Assembly: GCA_027257055.1 (NCBI GenBank)
Contig: JAPVLO010000179.1
Location: 620,001 to 684,000, forward strand
DNA length: 64,000 bases
Origin: Cephalopachus bancanus
Taxonomy: Eukaryota > Chordata > Mammalia > Primates > Tarsiidae
Reading direction: 5' to 3'
Positions within the stretch are counted from its first letter, which is position 1. Each line of letters starts with the position of its first letter. Positions 23,912 through 36,330 of this stretch are shown in pieces. Made by a program: the position numbers and the translations under genes. Under the pieces are notes generated by a model. It was not told the origin of the DNA. It worked only from the letters and a program-made list of their open reading frames with translations, and ran no database searches.

Positions 23912-24190
23912 TTTTGTTTTGAGTCAGGGTCTCTCTGTCCCCTAGGATGGAGCACAGTGGTATGATCACAGCTCACAGCGGCCTCAATTTCTTGGGCTCT
24001 GGTGATCCTGGCTCAGCATCCCAAGTAGCTGGGATTCCTGTGCCATCACACTTGCCAAATTTTTTAATTTAATTTTTTTTTTTTGTAGAGATGAGGTCTC
24101 TCTATGTTATGTTGCCCAGGCTGGTCTCAACTCCTGAACTCAAGCAATCCTCCTGTCCCGGCCTCCATTGCAGGTGTAAACCACTGTGAC
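23912..24190 (-). repeat. Alu, old J-like
   Basis: Diverged reverse dimer (GAGTCAGGGTCTCTCTGTC ... TGTAGAGATGAGGTCTCTC). Together with the previous Alu it makes a head-to-head inverted pair that could fold in RNA. Confidence 0.85.
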
Positions 24191-24199
24191 TGTCTTACA

Positions 24200-25200
24200 G
24201 ATTACTTTGATTTCATTGGAGTTGTTTCAGGTAAATTTCCTTCAATGAAATGATTCACACGATATAAACAATATTACAGATAATTGCTTAAATTGTTCTT
24301 CAGAAATTTAGAATTTAGAATTTTTAATTCCAACAGCAACTTTTAGGTGCATGTATTTTATCATCATATCCTCAGTGCTTTGTTTTTATTTTAATCAATT
24401 AAAAATGATATTCATAGGGGACTACGTTGGCCTGTAGACCTGGGTCCATAGATGTGTGATGAATTCATTCTTGGGATCCATGGGAATTATGAACTTTTAT
24501 TTGGATTGCTGGAGCCCCACTGAAGTTTAGCAGCTCACTGTGAAGTTATAGAAGCTTCTATCTTTGAAACAGAGTAGGCTCTTTCAATCTAATAGACAGA
24601 ACTGGGCCTAGGAAAAATAAGTAGCACTCTTTGTGTTCCTGTTCTGTTCTCTCAGATTAGGTTATTCAGCAGTGCCTCCCTAGTCTCACCCTACGTTTCA
24701 TACCCAGAGACCTCCGTTGTCGCCTGATGTACAAAATTTATAAAGCAGAAACTCACTTTTACTAAATTATAAATGACTGATAATATTTCAGAAGCACCAA
24801 AATTTGGTGAAGGGTATCATACCATAAAAAAAGGCCTGAGAACCTTAAGTGTACTCTTACGGGCTGAAGGGAATGGGGCTTAGAAGTAGCTGGGTTCTTC
24901 TTGGCCCAAGGCCATTTGTAGAAAGGTTGGCCCGGCATAAGAGTCAGCAAAATAATAAATATAAGAGCTTCCTTCCATTTTTAGCTGAACAATTAGGGCA
25001 GATTTGATAGTTTGGCAGTGGGGCAAGAGCGTAGTTCTTAGCATGTGGCAGGCCTGGTGGTGGTGAGGCTGATTACAGCAGAAAATCTGTTCATGCTACC
25101 ATCAGTGCTTCCCTGGGTCAGTATGACAGCCTTTGATCTGGAAGCCTTCCAATCTTGCCCCCTTCTAATCCTTAACACAATAATCTTCTAAAATTGAAAA
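24200..25200. other. Unique sequence
   Basis: No gene-like frame or recognisable repeat. Confidence 0.3.
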
Positions 25201-25209
25201 TGACATTAA

Positions 25210-25660
25210 TAACTCCCTTGCTTGTTATCTTCTAATGACTTTTTCCTCCATCTAGAGTAAAATCCAAACCTATTACTGAGGACCACTAGGCTTCTTCTAA
25301 GCCCCTAACCTCTCCTCCTGCTCCTTTCTGGAGCCCTTGCCCACCTTGCTGTGATCATATGGCCTTCCTTTGCTTCCTGAGACATATACCAAGTTCATGC
25401 CCACTTCCACACCCCAACTTTGCACCAGGTCTTCCCTTTACTTGGCCAACTTTGCTTGGTCGTCTTGTTCAGGCCTGGGAACAAATGGTATCTTGAGGGA
25501 AACCTCTTAGTTGCTTTCTGTCCCACTTAGCCTTGTTTGCTATGGGTTTCCCATCATTAAGTTCCACAAAAGCAGGGAGCTTGCCTCTTCTGTTCATCTC
25601 TGGTGTTTGCAGTTCTTAGCATGGTATCTTGCACACAAGAGGTACACAACAGATCTTAAT
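25210..25660 (+). repeat. L2
   Basis: Long L2 3' segment: GTAAAATCCAAACCTATTAC, CTGTGATCATATGGCC, GCACCAGGTCTTCCCTTTAC and AGCATGGTATCTTGCACAC in the canonical order. Confidence 0.7.
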
Positions 25661-26135
25661 ACTTATAATAACCCTGGGAAGTATTATTGTTGCTGTTTTT
25701 CAAATGAGTCTTAAAGAGAAGTGATCTGAGGTTGCATTGTTTTAAGTGCTTGAGCTAGGATTTAACTCTAATATTTTCACTAACTGCTATTTGACTTTAG
25801 TGATCTAGAGTGTATTAAAGACCCAGTATCATCTTATTCATTCAAACTACCAGCATGTTTATGATTAAGAGCCTGATTTCTTGCTCTACTGGATTCTGAT
25901 TACATTCAAAGAATGATGCTGAAAAGACTAAATGCAATTAAAGCATGACAAGTATAAGATATCTATTGGTAGTCTTTTCTTAAAAAAGACTATTTAAGAT
26001 TAAAGACACAAAAGTGTCTCATTCATATAAATTAATTGACGACTGTCCTGGTTATTCATTGTAAATTACCTCCTTTGGGGGGAATGCTCAAGTAAAGTAA
26101 CTAGAGATTTTCTTTTGTTTTAAAAGTAGAAACAA

Positions 26136-26415
26136 GCCAGGCTTGGTGGCTCAGCCTGTAATCCTGTGCCTTTGGGAGGCTGAGGTGAGTGCATTGCCTG
26201 AGCCTGCAGGTTCGAGACCCACCTGGGCAGGCGAGACCTCATCTCTATAATAAATCAAAAAATCAGTTGGGCGTGGTAGTGCATGCCTATAATTCTGGCT
26301 ACTTGGAAGGCTGAGGCGGAAGGATCGCCGGAGCCCAGCAGGTCGAGGCTGCGGTGGCCAGGAGCGGCCACTGCACTCCAGTCTGGGCGACAGAGTGAAA
26401 CTCCAACTCAAAAAA
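26136..26415 (+). repeat. Alu (subtype B)
   Basis: Complete dimer; AAAAGTAGAAACA before and AAAAGTAGACACA after. Has the GCCTTTGGGAGGCTGAGG and GAGCGGCCACTGCAC diagnostics. Confidence 0.94.
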
Positions 26416-26419
26416 AAAA

Positions 26420-27140
26420 GTAGACACATATCATCAACTGATGAATGGATAATATGTGGTATGTCTACACAGTGGAATATTGTCCAGTCATAAAAGGGAG
26501 GTACTGACATATGTTACAACATGGATGAACTTGAAAACTTTATGCTAAGTGAAAAAAGCCAGACACAAAAGACCACATGGTATATGATTCCATTTATATG
26601 AAATATCCTTGGCCGGGCTCAGTGGCTCAGTCTGTAATCCCAGCACTCGGGGAGGGTGAGGCGAGTGAATTGCCTAAGCCCGTGGTTTTGAGACTAGCTT
26701 GGGCAACTTGGCGAGACCTCATCTCTACAACAAATCAAAAATTTGCTGGGCATGATAGTATGTGCCTCTAGTTCCAGCTACTTGGAAGGCTGAGGCAGAA
26801 GGATTGCTGGAGCCTAGCAGATTGAGGCTGCAGTGGCTGGGAGCATGCCACTGCACTCCAGCCTAGGCGATGGAGTAAGACTCCAACTCAAAAAAAAAAA
26901 AAGAAAGAAAGAAAAAAGAGATATTCTGAATAGGCAAATCTTTGGAGACAAAGACAGTAGACGAGTGGGTGCCAGCGTTTGGGGGCAGTGTTAACATATA
27001 CGTATGGGGTTAATATATGTGAGGTTTCCTTTAGGGTGATGACAATATTCTCAAAGTGAATGTTTTAAATACCACTGAATGATACACTTTAAAATGGTTA
27101 ATGGTAAATTTTATGTTGTGCATTTTACCGCAGTTTCAAA
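26420..27140 (+). mobile_element. Old L1 3' end, split by an Alu
   Basis: GGAATATTGTCCAGTCATAA, CTTTATGCTAAGTGAAAAAA and GACCACATGGTATATGATTC to the left of the Alu; AATAGGCAAATCTTTGGAGA and CACTTTAAAATGGTTAATGG to the right. Sense orientation, no open ORF. Confidence 0.8.
26611..26917 (+). repeat. Alu, young type
   Basis: Complete dimer inserted in the L1 end; the L1 target GAAATATCC before it is echoed by GAGATATTC after the tail. Confidence 0.92.
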
Positions 27141-27199
27141 AATCAACAAATTAGAAAATGGTAGTTGTACTTCTTAGTTGCTTTTTGAACAAAATAAAT

Positions 27200-27435
27200 A
27201 TGCATAACTCTGTCAAGCTTAACAAAGCCCAGAAATCCAGTGTACATCATAAGGACTGTAGTTAATAATATTGTATGTGGGATTTTTGCTAAGAGTGTTC
27301 TTGCCATAACCATGTGAATTGATGGATATATTGATTGGCTTGCCTATAGTAACCATTTCACTATGTATTTGTATATCAAAACATCATCTATGCCTTAAAT
27401 ATAGACAATAAAAAATTCAATTAAAATAATAAAAT
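27200..27435 (+). mobile_element. Second L1 3' end fragment
   Basis: GTAACCATTTCACTATGTAT, CAAAACATCATCTATGCC and TTAAATATAGACAATAAAA are typical of an L1M terminal segment. Confidence 0.7.
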
Positions 27436-27439
27436 TAGG

Positions 27440-28857
27440 AATTGGTGAATGTCCTATTCCTTATGCAAATGAGATATGAATTACAAATAAGAATTACAGA
27501 TCATTCTACAGGAAAAAAGGGTAAAGCAAGTGTGTTACATAAAAATTAGAATTGTGATGTATACAGATATAAAAATAGATGCATAATATTGAAAGCCTTA
27601 ACATGCTAACTGCTGATAAGAAGAAAGAAAAGGATGAAATGTGGCCACTGTTTGAATACCCAGTATGACTGCAGTTTGACAAGAAGTATCTTGGGGCCAC
27701 AGTTGCTGGTTGTTTCCTAGGGGGCAGGGCGCGCCCAGTGTCGGAGGGCTGGTAGCTGTCTTTGAAGAATGTTTCTTCCTTCTTTAGGTCATAAAAGCAA
27801 CTGGCACATTCATGGCAGCTTGTAGAGCCGTTCCCTTCAGGCAGCTGCTCTCCTTTCCCAGCCGCGGGTGACCCACGTAGCTGCCTTGGCATTCATCTGG
27901 ACAGAGGTACAGAAAGTGATTCCATCCTACTGTTTTGGCATGTCCTTAAAAGTTGGAGTGCTTCTACCCTACACAGACTCAAAAGTGCGTATGCCCAACT
28001 ATTAGAAAATGGGATGGTGGGAGAAGTTCCAAACTGGCTTTCAAGGCACTGGCGCCACCTGACGGGGCTCTCGGTTTGCCAATGATCTTGCTTCCAGCCT
28101 GGTTCCCAACTTGTCATTGCCTAATGTGAGCCATGTCTATTGTCACCTCCTTACACCTCTGCTCCTCCTCTTCTCCCATCTACCTCTCTTTCTGCACATT
28201 GAAATGCTGTCTATCTTGCCAAAGCCAACTCAAGCCCTACGGTATTAGAATCCTACCACAACGTTTTTGTATTTCATTGTTTTTGTGCCTGGGAATTTTA
28301 TCTCTTCCAACCAGATGGCAAGTTATGTGATGGCTGGAATTTCATCTTGCAATTTCAAGGTGAACCCACAGCAGTATACAGCTTTCACTGCCTTCCAGAC
28401 ACTCTCTCCCCTCCATAACAGCACCCTGATTTTCTTTTGCTGGGCCAACCTGTCACCATGATTGGCTCAGGGCCAAATACTGATCAGTGAGAATCATTGG
28501 CCCTGGTCTTTTGCTGGAGTCCCTGGTAAGACAGCCTCTTTCTCTAGGAGTTGCAAAACTAATAGGAACTGTTGGGGACCAGCACTGCCAACTCTTGGAT
28601 GTTTGTCTGAGAATAAAGCCATACAGAGGACAGCACAATCAGGAGACTGAGCAGTCCTGATGGCATAATTTGAGGCTCTCAGTCATGAGCCACAACAGCC
28701 CTTCTTGTTGCTGGCTAGTTGCTTCCAACTGAGAGAATACCATTGCACGGCTCAGCATTTGCCATGGGCAGAGCATGCACAAAATAAACATTTACTGACT
28801 TGTAGATAGTGTGTTTGTAGCTATGTCTAGGGTGGTTAAGTTCAATCTTTATATGTT
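27440..28857. other. Mostly unique sequence with one possible old repeat
   Basis: At about 28430-28660 the text (ATTGGCTCAGGGCCAAAT ... GTCTGAGAATAAAGCC) resembles an old LTR/DNA-element end. No coding gene found. Confidence 0.3.
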
Positions 28858-29515
28858 GCATTAAAACATCTTTATTGTGGTAAAATATGCATAATGTTTA
28901 CCATTGTAACCATTTTTTAAGTGTACAACTCAGTGGCATCAAATATATTCACATTGTACAACCATCACTATTAACCAGGACTTTTTCATCATCCCAACTG
29001 AAACTCTGTACCCATTACACATCAACTTCCCATTCTCTCCTCCCCTCAACCCTTGGTAACCCCTATTTTACTTTCCGTCTCTATGAATTTGACTACTTTA
29101 GATCTCTCATATAAGTGGAATCATAGACTTCCATCTTGTGAGTGGGTTATTTCACTTAGCTTAATGTCCTCAGGGTTCAAAATGTCCTTCATTTTTAAGA
29201 CTAATATCCCATTGTATGCATGTACCACATTTTGTTGTCTAGCCAGCTGTTGATAGACATTTGGGATGTTTCTGCCTTTTGGCCATTGTAAATAACACTA
29301 CTATAACATGAGTACACATATATGTTTGAGTCTGTGCTTTCAGTTCTTTTGGGTATCTGCCTAGAAGTGAAATCCTTGGATCATATGGTAACTGTATGTT
29401 TAGCTTTTTGAGGAAGCCATACTGCCTGCCACAGCGGCTGCACCATTTTACATTGTCACCAGGTTCAAGGGTTCCAGTATCTCTATATCCTTGCCAACAC
29501 TTGTTTTTTGTTTTT
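28858..29515 (-). mobile_element. Old L1, antisense
   Basis: AGTGTACAACTCAGTGGCAT, TTATTTCACTTAGCTTAATG, CCATTGTAAATAACACTAC and AACTGTATGTTTAGCTTTTT are the reverse of an L1M ORF2 end and 3' region. Confidence 0.82.
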
Positions 29516-30069
29516 GAAAATATTTAAGTTTAAAGATAGAACTGTGTAATGCTGGGATAGACTTACTGTATTAGCTCATCTAGATAGATGAGAAAAAAAA
29601 ACATTGGGTTAATGAAACATTAAAGTCAGAAGCTTTGGCCTGGAATAATTCATGCTCTCCAGCAGCACCATTTTGTAGACTTCTACTACACCCAAAAGTG
29701 ACAGGCTGGATGACATCTCAGTATCAGAGATAGAAATGCCTCTTCTGGAGTTATTAGCCATTCCTTCATTCCTAATGATTGGCGAGAGAGAGGCTGGACA
29801 CACGCTGGCTTGTAGGTCACCAGTTTTTTCACAAACCTGCCCCCACCCCAGTTTTGGCTTTTCAACAATAAAGCCATCTGTCTATCTCAGGACCCTCTCA
29901 CAGAGTACAGTAAAACCAGAACACGATCACGTACCCAAGAGTGCATTCCTAGTAAGATATGTTAGCAGCTGTTGCCTTTTTACATGAGCTCCCTCTCCCT
30001 CATTCCCCTAGCTACAGAAAACTTTCCATCAGAGTCCTTAGGAAAAGATGGATGGCATGCGAAATGAGA
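29516..30069. other. Unique sequence left of the MTCL2 distal 3' end
   Basis: Could be extended 3' UTR or intergenic. A plus-strand AATAAAGCC occurs near 29868 with no gene assigned. Confidence 0.3.
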
Positions 30070-31063
30070 TCTGAGACACACTGCCATCTCGGAAAGGCTT
30101 TATTATTTTTACTTCATTATGGTCTCATACAGACTCAGAGTACCATCATTTATTTCAATTTGGTATCCTCAAGACTTTTTGCAGTGTTTTTCCTTAAACA
30201 AGAAAATTTTGAGTAAACTCTGTATGTTGCCAGTTAATCTTTTAACAATAATTTAAAAATGTTGGTGCTGTTGTATCATCAATGCAAGAAGTCCAACAAT
30301 AAAAGTACAGTACAAGGAAATTCACAACGTATTACAGTGGAACAGACTGAGTCACATTTAGGTGATAGTGAGGACACAGTAGCAGTATGTACATGCACCT
30401 GAACACGTGCAAGTTGAATAGGATAATATGTGGATTATACAGCAAATTTTCTAAGCCCATCTGAGGACTCTGTACCTTCCAAGATGCTGTTCTGTATCCC
30501 CTCCAGTTTACAGAATATCTGTCTTGTCTACTGGCTTCATGGCTTTTTCACTACAAAAAGTTCACTGAATCAGACAGTCTGAAGCATTTTTAAAAATTCT
30601 TTAAAAATAGTAACACTGACAGAGTTAACTGAACACACTTGAATTCAACATGGAAAAAAAACCAAACCAAAATGAAACAGTGCAAATTTAACAGAGGCAG
30701 TCAGGTATTGAGAGCAAGGGTGTTCAGAATCTCTTAAAATGTACATTTTTAAAACTTTTATTTTTTAAATCTATTTATACCTTATTTACCTTTTTGTTTA
30801 ATATACTGTGTGTAAAAAAGATGGAGACAAAAATAGTTTTCTGAGCTATGAAAAAATTAAGTTATTACAGGCACATTTACTGTTTCATTCTAGAAACATC
30901 TCAGTTTCACAGGTTGAACATTCAGCAGCTGGGTGTTTTTTAAAAACATTCTTTGACCTTGAGAAAACTAGATCTCTCCTTTTAGGCAGAGTTTGGTTCG
31001 TGATGATGGTGTGGTTATGCAAATTACAGTGAATTATTCTGCGATAATCCATGCAAGCTTGCA
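30070..31063 (-). other. MTCL2: MTCL2 distal 3' UTR, first polyadenylation region
   Basis: About 1 kb of AT-rich, repeat-free sequence follows the distal stop. On the minus strand AATAAA occurs at 30154-30149 and again at 30104-30099 (AATAATAAAGCC), a usual distance before a 3' end near 30070-30090. A Pumilio-type octamer TGTACATA lies at 30393-30386. The UTR limit is inference; later sites further left are possible, including AATAAA pairs at 10596-10591 and 10582-10577. Confidence 0.55.
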
Positions 31064-31258
31064 TCATGGGTGTGGCTTCTCCTCTGTGGGCTCCTCATCA
31101 CCATGCTCCTCCAAGGATGCTGGGTCTCCAGGTGACTGAGGCTGTGAGGCAGTGGGGGACTGTTGGGCCCAACGGGATGGAGGGCGACGGTTTGCTGGTC
31201 TCTCGGGCCTGGAGAAGCAGGGCTCTAAGGATGGAGCTAGTGCAGAACAAGGTAGTTC
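31064..31258 (-). CDS. MTCL2: MTCL2 distal last exon, 64 codons plus stop; C-terminus apparently shifted
   Basis: The acceptor is TTGGCTCTGAAG|GAACTACC. It encodes [20 protein letters not shown], then [10 protein letters not shown] and [20 protein letters not shown], and ends EEKPHP followed by TGA at 31066-31064. In human, as I remember it, the protein runs on for about 13 more residues ([13 protein letters not shown]). Here the same codons follow in the +1 frame: GAT GCA AGC TTG CAT GGA, and so on to TAA. An extra base near CACCCATGATGC would account for this. It may be a real lineage change or a sequencing error. Confidence 0.88.
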   Translation of the reverse strand, partial: ELPCSALAPSLEPCFSRPERPANRRPPSRWAQQSPTASQPQSPGDPASLEEHGDEEPTEEKPHP

Positions 31259-31864
31259 CTTCAGAGCCAAGATAAGAAGACACGGTTACTCACTGGCAGC
31301 TTCGCCTGTGGACAGTCCTTCCAAATACACTTCTCAACAGACTCAGGTTAAATGGAATACACCGTGGGCAACCTATGAATATTAATACCTTTTTGCTCAT
31401 GTAGAATAACAAAGTGATGAAGAATTCAACACAAATGATCAGTGACATGAATGGGAAGACAGCAAATTATAAGTAAATATGGCAATAATGTGAGATGGGT
31501 CTGCTTGCAGAGTTTCTTCGGAATTGGGCTGGGACATACAGAAGACAGGGGAGTGACGGGCTGTGGTCTCCACAGCCACTTCATCATATTCCAACCAGCT
31601 GATCTTGTCATTTGGCCCTCTTGAATGATCTTTTGAGCTATAGTGAATCAGTGAGTCCCATAAGGCCTGGATCTGCTGGGGGCCCTGAAGAGAACTATGA
31701 TTTCGTTCTGCTGTATTAACAGAGTCATCTTTAAACAAACTATTCCACTGTTTACTTCAAACTAACTGGCAGTAGGTTAAACAAACTCCCACAGCTACAG
31801 GCTACAGGCTGAAAAAAATGCTACAGGCTGAAATTTTAACATAGGCCTAATTTTCTTTATTTAT

Positions 31865-32169
31865 TTTCTTCTTTTCTTTTTTTTTTTTTTTTGAGTCGGA
31901 GTCTCACTCTGTCGCCCAGACTGGAGTGCAGTGGCTGCTCCCGGCCACCACAGCCTCAACCTACTGGGCTCCAGCAATTCTTCCACCTCAGCCTTCCAAG
32001 TAGCTGGAACTACAGGTGCACGCTTCCACACCCGGCTAATTTTTTGATTTATTGTAGAGATGTGGTCTCACCAAGTTGCCCAGGCGGGTCTCGAACCTGC
32101 GGGCTCAGGCAATCCACTCACTTCAGCCTCCCAAAGCACAGGATTACAGGCTGAGCCACCGAGCCCGGC
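31865..32169 (-). repeat. Alu, young type
   Basis: Complete dimer. GCCTAATTTTCTTTAT before and GCCTAGTTTTCTTTAA after form the target duplication. It lies on the same strand as MTCL2. Confidence 0.94.
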
Positions 32170-33617
32170 TGCCTAGTTTTCTTTAATGACTCTTCACTGT
32201 AGCAGCATTTGTAAAAAGTAGACTCAGAATGTGCTTGTGGTTTTGTGCTAACAGACATCATCATGTTCTAAGACCAAGTGATACAGGATACACTCAACCA
32301 TGTACAAACTGCCTAGACTCCTAACTCTCAAGCGACTTTTTCTTATTCAAGAACGTTAAGCAACTGGTCCTTAGTCTGCGTGTTATGAAACCAGGACACC
32401 CAAACTTGAAATTTGCTGATAGACAGAAATGTAAAAAGCTGTGGCATGAGGAAACTGAGTTACACGGCATGGAGCCCGTCAGTCGGAATGACACTCAACC
32501 ACTGAAAGCTGAGAAGGTGAACCATTACGATGGAAGGCACAGAAAGAACAACAGAGAACAAGGACCCTCAATGAAAATCAAGAAGTGAGTTGGAGGATTT
32601 GAAGAGATGTGACAAGCAACTGAAAAGATCAAAATGACAGATTAGTCAGTGATACAGGGGAGTGGGGGACAGACAGCTATGAGGAATGGGTGATGTCACT
32701 CGAGAAAGATGGAACATGGCAGAGATAGCACAGATCCAGGGCAGTGTGGGACCCACAGGCATCCAGAAGAGCGATGAGGTGAGTGGCTTCCCTGCCTCCC
32801 TGTGCTGCCAGCAGGAAAGGAACAGTAACCCTGGAGAATACTACTTCATGCTCCCTGCCTCCTTTGGGGCGGATGCTTTACATGACCATGGGAGAAGCCT
32901 CCATTAGCAAAGCATTATGCTAATGACAATCAGAAATACCTCTCCGGTTAAAACATTACCAGTGCAACTAAAACACAAAGTAGCCTGGGGTGCCACTGTG
33001 TCCTACCTCACCTCACCCCACAGTGCTTGCAGGGGCACATGGTTTGCACCATCTGTGAATGTTTGATGCCTCTGCTCCCATTTAAAAGTAGTGTGTGTGT
33101 ATCGTGTGTCTGTTGTATGTGTTGGGTGTTGGTAAGAATGCTACTGAACAAGAATGGGATTTTAATGATTCCATTCTGTACCATCCCTTCACCAGTGTCT
33201 GCTTGTGAAGGAAGGAATGTTGTGTGATTTGGAGTTCAAGGGTATGAGCTTTTTCTTAGTAACATGCCAACATGTGTAAGCAAGTGATGTACTTTCCCAA
33301 CAAGCTGCTATGATGGGTTACATGGGCATCAGGTCCTGAGTTACTACCCCTGTAGCACCTGTCTTAGAAATGGCCTTCCATACGTTCTCTGTCATTTTTT
33401 CATAGGGGCAAATCTGTTGTCTTTGACAGTTGACTATACTTTCATATTTAACACTTCAGTTAAGGCCAGTAGATGAAGTGGACTGTATTCTTGATCAAAA
33501 ACAAAGTATATCTTTTCTTATGTGCTTTGATTCAGGCTCTGAAAGCAATTCTAAGATAAGTTTTCAAAATACTTGAAGCAGGGATAGCTTTGTTGGTTTT
33601 CATTAAACTCATATTTA

Positions 33618-34001
<384 letters not shown>

Positions 34002-34466
34002 AAGCCTTATCACATTATAGTTACACCTCATTTCAGCATGCACATATGGGTCCGAAATGCTGGTGAGCAGACCTAGGTGGCTGGGCTCAAAGACTCCCTC
34101 AGGCAAGACCCCTGTGCTTGAGACATCCCCTCCTGGCCAGTATCTCCTCACCTCACTGAAAGCATATTGGCTGCAAACTGCACAAGAAAGGGGAAATCGC
34201 AGCAGAATCTCCATATAACCTAAAAACCTTTCTTTCTACTAGGAAGTCAACACTAGAGTGGGGCACATAGGAGGTCTGAGCTTGTCAATTTGTTCCTAGG
34301 GATGAGTGAAGCTCCCAGAACCTAGGGAGAGTCAAGGGGATGCCCCCGCCAGGTAAAACTCCCTCAGGTGATGAGTGTCAGATGCCAATCATGAGTTACA
34401 CAACATGACCTCCCCAGACAGTTGGGAAACAAGGAAGAAAGCACTTACAGCGTGAGGCAGGCAGGG

Positions 34467-34505
34467 CTAGAGTCCCCAGGGGGCAGTTAGTAAGACAGTT
34501 TGGTT
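34467..34505 (-). CDS. MTCL2: MTCL2 alternative last exon (short isoform), 12 codons plus stop
   Basis: The minus strand reads ATTCTGTCCAG|AACCAAACTG and encodes NQTVLLTAPWGL followed by TAG. It joins the phase-0 donor of the large exon to give ...SMENQTVLLTAPWGL. I recall exactly this ending for the shorter human SOGA1 isoform, so both the exon and its stop are conserved. Splicing here instead of at 31258 removes the 64-codon distal tail. The 3' UTR and polyadenylation site of this form cannot be fixed from sequence alone. Confidence 0.85.
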   Translation of the reverse strand, partial: NQTVLLTAPWGL

Positions 34506-36330
34506 CTGGACAGAATAGACAGAAAGAAAAGAAAAGCAAGTAGGTTGAAAAGTATTCTTTAAACAGAATAGTAAAGGTTTAAAGTCAGCAAGCCCGGCGG
34601 CACAGGACTGTCCCTTTCACTTGGGGACAGGCACCAGGAGACTTAAATCTCTCAGATACAGCATACTCACTTTGAGGTGGGTATGGTAGGGAAGTGGCAC
34701 CACTTGGCACACAGGCCTGTCCTCTGTTCTCTGCCCAGAGTGAAGAAGGAGCCACCATGGAAGAGCCACAGACTTCTGTCTGGTCTGTGATTCCCCCAGT
34801 TACCCTTTAGCATTTAACATTTGAGACAGTATTTTGGCAAATGGAGAGATGGAAATCGCATGATTATTGAAAAGAAGGCCATTATATGACCGTGTTCATT
34901 CTGGTCACAACAATCAAGCTACTGCTGCTTATACTAAAAATTTCCCCTCATATTTTCCACTTAGATATGGGAGGGAAGAATAGTATTCCACTTTCAGATT
35001 ATTCTCTTTCTCTTTATACCAGAACTCCTTCTCACAGCTTCTCTCTGTACTGCTGAACTGCAGCCATGGCCCCAAGAGAAAAAGAGGTCTAAGTCGTTTG
35101 TGGGATCAAAGTGAGTGAGACAGGGAGATTTCCTATTGCCTAAGTCATCTCTGTGTCTAGATACCCGAGTGGACGTTCAGGGAAAGATTCCACAACAGGG
35201 TGCTCAGAGGTGACTGGGAAATCACAAGTAATCCTGGTGATTATGGAAGGAAAACCTAGAGCTACTACATAATTTGTAGAGATAGGTCACCAATAGGCCT
35301 AAAAAGTCAATTCAAACAAATAATTCCACTGGAATCTAGAACAAGCAAAATCCCAACAGAAAAGGAAGAAAAAGCCCATGGCACTTAGATGTTGCCAAGA
35401 GTGCTCCATGCAGGTTCTGAGTCCCTGAAACTGTCTATGCTCCCTTTAGATCATCTCTTTTGGTAGCAAGTAAGGAGAAAATCTAAGCATACTTTATAGA
35501 GGACAAAAGGGGGAGGGCATCACTTTGAACTGGTAAAACAGTTTCCATGCCATAGTGTTGTGATTCCATTATTACACCATTTTCTTTTTATTACCACAGA
35601 TTGCTTGCAGCATTCACTATTAGTAACTCAAAGCATTTTGGGGGTCCTAAAAAGTAATCTCTATTTGGTGTTTAATATAAATGGACACTGTAGACAGCCA
35701 GTTAGTGCTATAATTCCAACTGAAAATCAGAGCCCTAAGAAGCCTTAAGGCAGGGTGTTCACATGTATATAGATTTTCTCACAGTAGAAGTACTTACCTG
35801 AGGGGCCCCAAGTGATGGGGGTAGCAGAAACCCAAAGAAGATACCATGTGTCACCTGTGAACACTCAGCCAGCAGTGTTTGTCCTTCTCAGAGCATGTAA
35901 ACAGCTTTATCACAAACACTCAGATCTTCGGAATATGTGGGCCAGGGCCATATACTATCAGTATTTGTATTAGATTGAACTGTATGGAATCTACAGATCA
36001 CTGGCAACTCCACAAGGTTTGACCTATTCAGATTTAAAGCCCATTATTTTGAGTTAAATATTCCTTGGTGGACAGGACTGGGAACCTAGCCATCATTTCC
36101 CTTCTGTGGGAAATGTGGGCCAGGTGACAAAAATTTTTTTTAAAGTCGCACGGGGTTTATGTTTCTGCCTGCTCCATTCTCCCATAAACTCAACACCTCC
36201 CTAGCTCCCACCAACTGGTCATGGACAATAATTCCTAAAATCAAATGACTGATCACAATCCCCGGTCCCAACCTGACAGCTAAAGGGAAGAGCTGCTAGG
36301 AGAGGGTGGGGGTCACTCAGCATTCATTAC
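34506..36330 (-). other. MTCL2 intron before the alternative last exons
   Basis: This 1.8-kb intron separates the donor after SMEG/A-type codon GAG at 36331 from the near last exon. I see no Alu or L1 in it; the sequence looks unique, which is unusual for this window and may reflect splice or polyadenylation control elements. Confidence 0.5.
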
